A stretch of 64,000 nucleotides of DNA from NCBI RefSeq assembly GCF_023218175.1, contig NZ_JALPTH010000019.1, positions 94,544-158,543 on the forward strand, given 5' to 3'. Each line of letters starts with the position of its first letter. The first letter of the stretch is position 1. Positions 24,501 through 29,026 of the stretch are shown here, in pieces. The notes beneath the pieces were generated by a model. That model did no database searches. It had not been told where the DNA came from and saw only the letters and a program-made list of their open reading frames with translations. This DNA comes from Streptomyces lichenis. GTDB taxonomy: Bacteria; Actinomycetota; Actinomycetes; Streptomycetales; Streptomycetaceae. Both the position numbers and the translations under genes were made by a program.

Positions 24501-27416
24501 GACCCCGCAGTCCTGGTAGGCGCGGCTGATCACCTCGCGCTGCCGCAGCGGGTTGGGCGCCATCAGGCTCAGACTCGTACCGTCGTTGTTGACCGCCGTG
24601 CCCCGGACCACGGCGAGCATGTGGTCGCCGTCCCGGCGGGCGTCCCCCAGCCGCCGCAGCACCAGGGCCGCGCCGCCCTCGCCGGGGACGAACCCGTCGG
24701 CCGCCGTGCTGAACGCCCGGCTGCGCCCGGTGGGGGACAGCGCCCGCGCGGCCTCCAGGGCCTGGTAGCCGTCCGGGGTGAGGTGCAGATTGACCCCGCC
24801 GACGACGGCGATGTCGCACTCGCCCTCCGCCAGGCTGCGCCGGGCCAGATGCAGCGCGACCAGCCCCGACGAGCAGGCGGTGTCCACGGCGAGCGCCGGG
24901 CCGTCCAGGTCCAGGCACTGCGAGACCCGGGCGGCGATCAGGCTGGGGAGGTTGCCGGTCAGCGTGGTCGCGGACGGCGGCGCGGCGGGGGCGGCCCCGG
25001 CGAGGACCTGCCGGTAGCCGCTGTCCCCGACGGCGGCGAAGACCCCGATCCGCAGACCGCGCCGGCGGGGCCCCGCGTAACCGGCCCGTTCCAGCGCCTC
25101 ATGGGCGAGTTCCAGGAAGATCCGGGCCTGCGGATCCAGGGTGCGGGCCTCCTCCTCGCCGATGCCGAAGTGCTCCGCGTCGAAGTCGGCCGGGTCGGGC
25201 AGGAAGGCGCCCCACCGCCCGGTGTACGGGGCTGCCGCCGCCTCGGCGCCCCAGCGGTCCGGCCGTACCTCGGTGACCTGGTCGCGGCCGGCCTCCAGCA
25301 GCTCCCAGAACTCCTCCGGGGTGGACGCCCCGGGGAAGCGGCAGGCCAGCGCGACCACCGCCGTCGCCTCCCCCGGCCGTGCGGCTGCCGTGGCCACCGG
25401 GGCCGTCGCCTCCTCCGCCGTGGCCGGCAGGTGGTCGGCCAACGCGGCCACGGTGTCATGGCGCATCAGGGCGGGGCCCAGGGTGGTCCCCAGCGCCTCC
25501 TCCAGTCCGGCCAGGACCTCCATGGCCTTCAGCGAGGTGCCCCCCAGGGCGGCGAACGCGTCCCGGTCGCCGATCGAGGCCTCGGGCACCCCCAGCACCC
25601 GGGCCCAGACCCCGCGCACCAGCTGCCGGACACCGGCGGGTGAGCGAGTCGGCTGGGCGGCCGCCGGCGGAACGGGGCCTCCAGAGGTCGCGGCGGGCCG
25701 GTAGTGGCCCTCCTCGAAGCGGGTGCGCATGCGCTGCCGCTGCACCTTGCCGCTGGTGGTCCGGGGGAAGGCCGAGGGGGGCAGCGCCAGCACCCGTACG
25801 TCGTCGTGGACCAGCGCGGTCCGCACCCGCCGCGCGACCTGGTCCAGGACCCCGGCCGCGCCGCCCGGTGGCCGGGCCCAGGGGACGAAGACCACCACCC
25901 GCTCACCACCCGTCACCGGGTCCGTCGAGCCGACCACCACCGGGCTTCCCGGCGGCAGCCCGGGGGTCGCCGCCGCGACCTCCTCCATGTCCGGGGCGTG
26001 GAAGGTGCGGCCGTTGAGGAAGAGGACGTCCTTGTGCCGCCCGGTGACACAGAGCCGGCCACCCCGCAGAAACCCCAGATCCCCGGTGCGCAGCCATCGG
26101 CCGGTGCCGTCCGGGCCGTGGGAGCCGCCGGGGCCGTTGGTACCGCCAGAACCGCCAGAACCGCCGGAGCCGTCGGTGCCGCCGGACCCGCCCGTGTCAC
26201 CGATGAAAGACAGCGCCGTCGCCTCCGGCAGGCCGTGGTAGCCGCGGGCGAGTTGCGGGCCGCTCACCTCGATGTGTCCCACCCGCCGGTCGCCCAGCAG
26301 TCGCCCGGCGCCGTCCGTGATCCGGACCGAGCAGCCCGGCACCGGCGGGCCGACGTCCATCACCTCCACCGCGTCCCCGCCCGCCGCGCGCTCCACGGCC
26401 ACGCCCCGGCTGAGGGCCGCCCGCTCCAGGGCCACCGGGACGGCCGTCTCGCCCGGCGGAGGGAAGGTGACGGCCAGGGTCGCCTCGGCCAGGCCGTAGA
26501 CGGGTGTCGCCGCGCGCGGATCCAGCCCGGCCGGCCGCAGTTTGGCGGCGAAGTCCCGCCATACCGTCGCGGAGATCGGCTCGGCGCCCACCAGCATCAG
26601 CCGCACCGCGCCGAGGTCCAGCCCGGCGAGCACCTCGTCCGGGACGCGGCGGACGGCCAGCGCCAGCGCGAAGTTGGCGGCCGACAGCACGCTGGCCCGG
26701 TGCCGGGCGGCGGTCTCGAACCACAGGGAGGGGTTCTTGGCGAACGACAGGGGGCCGATCCTCACCTGCTTCGACCGGGCGGCCAGCGGCGCCAGATGGG
26801 TGCCGATCAGCCCCATGTCGTGGAAGTAGGGCATCCAGCTGACCAGGACGTCCCGCTCCGTGAGGTCCGACGCGGCGACGATCTGGCGCAGATTGGCCAC
26901 CACCGCGGCATGCGTCAGCTCCACCCCCTTGGGCGCGCCGGTGCTGCCGGAGGAGAACTGGAGAAAGGCCAGGTCCTCGGGGGCCGGTACGGCGGGGGAG
27001 GCGGGTACGGGGCACTCCCGCAGCGTCTCCAACCGCAGGACCCGCACCGGGCCGGGCAGTTCGGCGGCCACCGGCGCGCAGGCCGCGTCCACCAGCACGG
27101 GCGGGCGGCCCAGGTGCTCCCACACCGGGCCCACCCGCCGTGCGTCGGGTGCCAGTGGCACCGGCACCAGCCCGGCCGCCAGCGCGCCCCAGAACATCGG
27201 CTGGAAGTCCTCGCCCCGGTCCGCGAGCAGCGGCAGAAAGGTGCCGGGGGCGACCCCCGCCTCGCGCAGACCGCCCGCGACGCGCAGGGACTCTCCCAGG
27301 AGCTCCCGGAAGGTGACGGCCCTCTCGGTACCGTCCCCGCGGACATGGACGAGGACTTGCCCGGGGGACTCGTCCGCCGCGTTCAGCAGGACGTCCAGGA
27401 GCGTTGCAGGAGCCAT
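15591..27416 (-). CDS. Hybrid PKS-NRPS: FAAL-ACP-KS-AT-KR-ACP-C-A-PCP-C-acyl carrier reductase
   Basis: A 3,941-residue megasynthase starting at ATG 27416. Domains in order: fatty-acyl-AMP ligase 1-575 (SSGSTGAPKG 155-164, YFHDMGLIG 197-205); ACP 592-668 (Ser628); ketosynthase 684-1100 (Cys848, His983, His1022); acyltransferase 1201-1500 (Ser1296 in GHSVG; AFHS at 1398-1401 predicts malonyl-CoA); ketoreductase 1563-1990 (GGGGGLG 1771-1777, Tyr1911), with no DH or ER; ACP 2013-2090 (Ser2050); condensation 2106-2528 (HHTAADG 2234-2240); adenylation 2535-3035 (Lys3024); PCP 3050-3125 (Ser3082); second condensation 3137-3550 (HHLIGDG 3266-3272); terminal reductase 3556-3925. All key residues appear intact. 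It should load a fatty acid, add one malonate, reduce to a beta-hydroxy acid, couple one amino acid and release reductively. No tailoring genes adjoin it. Confidence 0.92.
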   Translation of the reverse strand: MAPATLLDVLLNAADESPGQVLVHVRGDGTERAVTFRELLGESLRVAGGLREAGVAPGTFLPLLADRGEDFQPMFWGALAAGLVPVPLAPDARRVGPVWEHLGRPPVLVDAACAPVAAELPGPVRVLRLETLRECPVPASPAVPAPEDLAFLQFSSGSTGAPKGVELTHAAVVANLRQIVAASDLTERDVLVSWMPYFHDMGLIGTHLAPLAARSKQVRIGPLSFAKNPSLWFETAARHRASVLSAANFALALAVRRVPDEVLAGLDLGAVRLMLVGAEPISATVWRDFAAKLRPAGLDPRAATPVYGLAEATLAVTFPPPGETAVPVALERAALSRGVAVERAAGGDAVEVMDVGPPVPGCSVRITDGAGRLLGDRRVGHIEVSGPQLARGYHGLPEATALSFIGDTGGSGGTDGSGGSGGSGGTNGPGGSHGPDGTGRWLRTGDLGFLRGGRLCVTGRHKDVLFLNGRTFHAPDMEEVAAATPGLPPGSPVVVGSTDPVTGGERVVVFVPWARPPGGAAGVLDQVARRVRTALVHDDVRVLALPPSAFPRTTSGKVQRQRMRTRFEEGHYRPAATSGGPVPPAAAQPTRSPAGVRQLVRGVWARVLGVPEASIGDRDAFAALGGTSLKAMEVLAGLEEALGTTLGPALMRHDTVAALADHLPATAEEATAPVATAAARPGEATAVVALACRFPGASTPEEFWELLEAGRDQVTEVRPDRWGAEAAAAPYTGRWGAFLPDPADFDAEHFGIGEEEARTLDPQARIFLELAHEALERAGYAGPRRRGLRIGVFAAVGDSGYRQVLAGAAPAAPPSATTLTGNLPSLIAARVSQCLDLDGPALAVDTACSSGLVALHLARRSLAEGECDIAVVGGVNLHLTPDGYQALEAARALSPTGRSRAFSTAADGFVPGEGGAALVLRRLGDARRDGDHMLAVVRGTAVNNDGTSLSLMAPNPLRQREVISRAYQDCGVDPASVSYVEAHGTGTAVGDPVELRSLAHAFPARADGRPRLLGSVKTNLGHLLNAAALPSLVKVVLALGHGRLPASPHSSPPSPAVERSGFALVTEATAWPSSDGPRRAGVNAFGFGGTNAHAVLEQAPPPLAEGPDEDGERPAGPRLLTLSARTAPGLDAWASRLLGHLREHPELDEAEVCRAAAMARDEGDHRLALVSDPGGLRDRLAAAVAPAAGTGAVRATVAHRPRTVFVFPGQGAPRPGQGRALYETAPVYRATLDEASARVGPVRGRELRDWCTDPGADLKALAATEVAQPLLVAHGVAVARQLADWGVRPDALLGHSVGELTAACAGGALSFADTLAFAAERGRLMGTATPPGAMAAVRGADEEQVAALVAAAPGELAVAAYNGPGALVLSGNAEAVTRAATRLTEAGATVRPLEVTRAFHSPLMEPIAPALTEAARALTISAPAVPLLSTLTAEWQPTLDPDRLREHALRPVLFGRAVARLLDEGYDTFVEVGPRQSLAGHIRAAATGERAGGDVLVLSAPSAPAGPSLDEVAGGARELLETVARLWARGVRLDRPIRGAERRRVPLPPYPYQRRRHWPEETRLLHRVVWQPTPPPPPPSGGTAPVLVTGPDSAAAYALTRQLAERGIPVTTDPDARPATVLLLAGPAAHATTAADIEDVQRELVTAFQEALALLDLSGADRLLVVTDDAHTTGHGPERPEPTQSVLGGLSLAVPVESPGVVADWLDLCSLDDPGERLRAVLAEVVASQAEGVVAAWRGGRRLLRTVAPQGVGLPAVRDRLPADGTFLITGGGGGLGSALARELAGRGRPVLRLTGRSPQPPAGLLEELAALGAEAHYHRADLTSRDDVEALVAALPAAPDAVFHAAGTVRPGSLRGTKPEETVEAFGAKTLGTLLLSEALRRQDRGPGLCVAFSSVSSVLPGLARGLGSYAAANAFLDAFAAAERQAGRPWLSVNLGPFAETGLAAGFAADTLPGAGGRPLATAPALAALRDACGMGLAQLLLADRTMDGPDRVRDTRPPSRPAPQRSTGPMDPSGTAALLRELLAESLGVPVHTIDDDAPFLSLGLDSLGAVDLVKRLERRAGRTLPTTLFFEYRTVRELAAHLDAEPASQQPRASQEAADRAAPFALTPVQLALHTSSRLYPDLPARGHLRMAVQGPLDTELLGRALAVLAERHPMLRLRIEDTGNGPMQYPAPAAPLPTWYEVRACGAGEVAELETALCNRPFDLSTEPPVRALLLRQDADLARLLLVAHHTAADGYSLNLLAEEVWETYTLLARGELPAPAPGGPGFAAYAAAEGRGSGGTAPEADRRYWSERLAARAPEPLRLPCDGDPDGPPSGPLVQHYGALDAPLTAALERLAAEHEVSLFQLLLAGYVRCLARWTDRPDIAVNVARARREGRFPGLDRLVAPLADTLPLLCETAPEEPVVELARRLRGIWLESERHSGVSSLDLAALLPGGGGPRTVSPAGFSFARFPARLAADCPVEVRAEAAGTGSAATRLSLLCWADGPELRLSWNFPLPLFRPETVARLDQEFRAELAAALTAPAPSRSSGVVDRLLRQFRATPGATAVSADGTALGYAELDRASALLAARLRDAGVRPGALVGLLTEPGPDTVVGVVGILRAGAGWVPLDPAHPPARLADQLRRAEVSTVVCHAPTLTAARAFDGMRAVPVDGPSDATAATPVPVPTHDPEAIAYVIFTSGSTGRPKAVPITHRSMENYLDWAIATFGYGSGDRLAQTASPCFDASVRQLLAPLLVGGTVVTVPRELLRDPELLLAHAERTRITVWSSVPTLWEQLLSAAEQRVRDGGPVPDLSALRWVHVGGEALSAAQVRRWFDLFGAGQRIANLYGPTETTVNATCHLIAERPADEERALPIGRPVAGTELAVVAPDGTLCGPEQPGELLIAGAGLTPGYLGQPELTARAFTVRDGRRWYRSGDRVRRRADGVLEFLGRIDDQVKIRGNRVEPGEVEAALLTHPGLAQVAVIAHEGRLLAFVTARPGAGQPDPRAVRRHLAGLLPPSMVPSRITVLAKLPLTGTGKVDRRALAGRTGDPATATAPTSADPTTPTEQQLAHIWCEVLEVKTVHREDDFFELGGDSLLVLQVFARLGEVRSPLPRPTVVYEHRTLAALAAAVDAATAQRTPPTVAPADPATPFPVTAVQRGFLLAEALAPGGGGGSWTARLRLTGALDPELFQSAVDALVERHGMLRTVFPAGARPPVQQELPPSLRLPVTFARITDQAEVEAYAAAEGARRLEPWAWPLLRLHVLTLGAREHVLLVHAHHLIGDGYSAALLLQELTAFYEQLAAGRRPVEPPAPRATFRDHALLPADAAPGPARQARTEAMEAPYRPPVLRAEKAPAPFHSTTFLLGGEHTAALRTLAAKAGATLYAPLLTAYHQQLTHLTGQADLIVGLAVSGRDGPLPDVHRIFGPFATAVPVRPAAAPHGDEAFAEALRRVVAEAEEARRYEEVVPRDGDGLPLTAQFFFTFLDFSVLSSPPGRSLTVSWDDGDSAFAPPSSVTDVFLAVRPEEDGGLRVTVRGSAAAFSPAALADFARALRDRLDRATDPHHTPCTMDAALIGYLPSPGHLARLAGLPEEALRREELRALLFPDGAPRLLETVRTGLGRSGFVCVPLFADELADELRGDGGLVGHTARAVALASSLGARCVSLAGMIPSLTGYGFEVLRASEGAGSTVEVTTGHAATVVSVVRTVQVALDALGRELADLDVAFVGLGSIGASSLELLLGRAARPPRRLLLCDAPGSGARLERLARRLRERGLAGEVAVVESRPALPDAVYGAGLLVTAVSGFATLLDVDRLAPGAVVVDDSFPHCFDTGRALARMRERRDVLVLGGGLLHLGEVSREVADGLPPAAAAGYLAQPWIAGTLASCRVESLLHAADPGLRPVHGLVDPAAALAHWAAVEHAGVAAGPLHLLGHTLGPELVAEVRAAHRDSPSR
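15594..16751 (-). other. AAR-like acyl carrier protein reductase domain of the megasynthase
   Basis: Residues 3556-3941. The order of motifs follows cyanobacterial acyl-ACP reductase as I remember it: an N-terminal ALIGYLPSP (AAR: GLIGHLTS), VTTGHAATVVSVVRTVQ (AAR: FTTGNTHTAYVICRQVE), a Rossmann VAFVGLGSIG (3712-3721), VVVDDSFP (AAR: VLIDGGYP), VLGGGLLH (AAR: VLNGGVVEH) and ASCRVESLL, whose Cys3874 aligns with the AAR thioester Cys. It does not have the SDR-type TGxxGxxG start of ordinary NRPS reductase domains. Expected role: thioester reduction to an aldehyde. Confidence 0.7.
26103..26192 (-). repeat. Gly/Ser/Thr low-complexity linker inside the FAAL domain
   Basis: Residues 409-438 are built from GGSGG-like units encoded by imperfect 9-bp repeats. 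They lie between the large FAAL N-terminal lobe and the WLRTGDLG hinge, in a loop position, so they probably do not break the fold. Such repeats can change length by slippage. Confidence 0.7.
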
Positions 27417-27559
27417 GGGTCCGTTCGTTCGTGCTCTGGGGGATCGTGTGCGGGTGCGTCGTCGGTACGGCGTCGCCTACGTGCCGTACGGCGGCCCTCC
27501 GGTAAGGAGGAGGGCATAAGCCACCGCCGCGTTCCCCCGGACACGTCGCGCCCCGTCCC
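27417..27559 (-). promoter_or_regulatory. Upstream region of the megasynthase with palindrome and hairpin
   Basis: This 143-bp gap should hold the promoter of the assembly-line gene. It contains a perfect 10-bp palindrome GCCGTACGGC (27483-27492) and a 7-bp hairpin GCCCTCC/GGAGGGC (27494-27500 with 27509-27515), which could also terminate the upstream methyltransferase transcript. I see no clear -35/-10 pair and only a weak ribosome site (GGA, 27417-27424) before ATG 27416. Confidence 0.35.
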
Positions 27560-28525
27560 TCAGTGCGCCGGGCGCGTGCGGCCGGCGCGTACGCCGGAGG
27601 GGCGCGCCTCCCGTGCCAGCGCGGCGATCCGCTCCGGGCCCACCCGGCAGCAGCCGCCCACCAGCCGGGCCCCGGCCCGCCGCCACTGGGCGAGCCGGTC
27701 GGCCGAGAAGGTCACCGGACCGCGCCAGGCGCCCGCCCCGGCGTCCCAGCGCTCACCGCTGTTGGGGTACGCCACCACCGGCTTGCCGGTCACCCGCGCG
27801 GCCACCGACACGGCCCGGGCCACCTCCTCCGGGCGGCAGCAGTTGACGCCCACGGCGACGATCTCCTCCGCGTCCGCCGCGACCGCGAACGCCTCCTCCA
27901 GCGGCTGGCCCGCCCGGGTCCGGCCGCCCTCCACGCTGTACGACAGCCAGGCCGGCACGCCCAGTCCGCGTACCGCCCGGACCAGGGCGCGGCCCTCGTC
28001 GGCGTCCGGCACCGTCTCCAGGGCCAGCGCGTCGGGCCGGGCGGCCGCCAGCACCTCCAGCCGCGGCCGGTGGAACCGCTCCAACTCCCGTACCGCCAGC
28101 CCGTACTGCCCCCGGTACTCCGAGCCGTCGGCGAGCATCGCCCCGTACGGGCCGGCCGAGGCGGCCACCCACAGCGCCCGGCCGGGTGTGCGCGCCTCCG
28201 CCCGCCGGGCCGCCTCCCGGGCCAGCTCCACGCTCCGTGCCAGCAGCGCGGCCGCCCGGTCGGGGCCGATGCCGAGGCGGGCGAACCCCTCGAAGCTCGC
28301 CTGGTAGCTCGCGGTGATCACGGTGCCGGCGCCCGCCTCGAAGTACGCCTGGTGCGCCGCGACCACCGCCTCGGGGTCGTCGCCGAGCAGCCGGGCCGAC
28401 CACAGCGCGCCGCCCAGGTCGTGTCCGGTGGTCTCCAGCTGGTGGGCGAGGCCGCCGTCCAGGACGAGCGGAGGGCCGGAGGAGGTGAGCACCTCGGTGA
28501 ACGACGGCCCGGGAGCGCTGATCAT
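27560..28525 (-). CDS. mmuM: Homocysteine S-methyltransferase
   Basis: A protein of about 321 residues, starting at ATG 28525 (TTG 28534 is an alternative, adding three residues). VLDGGLAHQLE near the N-terminus, ITASYQASFEGF, VNCC (first Zn Cys) and GGCCRVGPERIAAL (the Zn Cys pair) mark the Pfam S-methyl_trans family. It transfers a methyl group from S-methylmethionine or S-adenosylmethionine to homocysteine, giving methionine, in the cytoplasm. No ribosome site is visible, and a TAGCTT hexamer lies about 12 nt upstream of the ATG, so the mRNA may be leaderless. It precedes the megasynthase on the same strand; a biosynthetic link is not shown. Confidence 0.85.
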   Translation of the reverse strand: MISAPGPSFTEVLTSSGPPLVLDGGLAHQLETTGHDLGGALWSARLLGDDPEAVVAAHQAYFEAGAGTVITASYQASFEGFARLGIGPDRAAALLARSVELAREAARRAEARTPGRALWVAASAGPYGAMLADGSEYRGQYGLAVRELERFHRPRLEVLAAARPDALALETVPDADEGRALVRAVRGLGVPAWLSYSVEGGRTRAGQPLEEAFAVAADAEEIVAVGVNCCRPEEVARAVSVAARVTGKPVVAYPNSGERWDAGAGAWRGPVTFSADRLAQWRRAGARLVGGCCRVGPERIAALAREARPSGVRAGRTRPAH

Positions 28526-28565
28526 GCCAGGCAAGCTAGTCGAAGCCGGGCCTCGGCGCAGGAGT

Positions 28566-28594
28566 CGGAACCGTATCGAGACCGATCGGTTCCG
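28566..28594. promoter_or_regulatory. Inverted repeat upstream of the homocysteine methyltransferase gene
   Basis: CGGAACCG (28566-28573) and CGGTTCCG (28587-28594) form a perfect 8-bp inverted repeat with a 13-bp spacer. The right arm overlaps a second palindrome, GATCGG-TT-CCGATC (28584-28597). It lies about 40-70 bp upstream of the methyltransferase start, a place for an operator or a promoter-distal control site. Confidence 0.35.
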
Positions 28595-28724
28595 ATCCGG
28601 ACCGGTCGCCGCGGATCACCGGCTGATTGGGCCGGCGATCATCGGGTAGCGGGACAGCGGCGCCGGACGAGCGGCGTCCGACGAGCGGCCCCGGTGGCCG
28701 CCCGCCCCCGGAAGGAGACCCGCC

Positions 28725-28952
28725 GTGCTGATGGCGCACCCCGCCGTACTGGACAACCTGGTCGAGGAGTACGCCACGCTGGTGGCCCTGCACGCCGAGG
28801 AGGGCGGGCCGGAGGTCCGGGCGCGGATGGACGAGCTGGCCCGCACCCTGTGCACCGCCACCGGCACCGCCGACATCGACACCGCCCTGGTGGCGGCCCG
28901 CCACCGGCTCCCGGGCGCCCGCCCCGAGGACGACTCGCTGTTGGCGGCCTGA
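28725..28952 (+). CDS. DUF5133 domain protein
   Basis: A 75-residue protein starting at GTG 28725 with a good ribosome site (GGAAGGAGA). MLMAHPAVLDNLVEEYATLVALHAEEGG and the helical ELARTLCTATGTADIDTAL segment match the streptomycete family DUF5133. The function is not known; the family is small, helical and cytoplasmic, and is often next to regulators or secondary-metabolite loci. It stands alone between a divergent methyltransferase gene and the 3' end of the LAL regulator gene. Confidence 0.75.
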   Translation: MLMAHPAVLDNLVEEYATLVALHAEEGGPEVRARMDELARTLCTATGTADIDTALVAARHRLPGARPEDDSLLAA

Positions 28953-29026
28953 AGCATCGTCTTCACGGCCGCACCCGTTGATCATCCGGCCAGGCTGCCG
29001 GCACCGGCCGGGGCCGCCGCCCGCCC

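Noticed and set aside
25078..25080. Possible TTA codon in the megasynthase
   Set aside because: The TAA on the plus strand is out of frame with the gene (it spans Gly-Tyr codons), so it is not a bldA codon.
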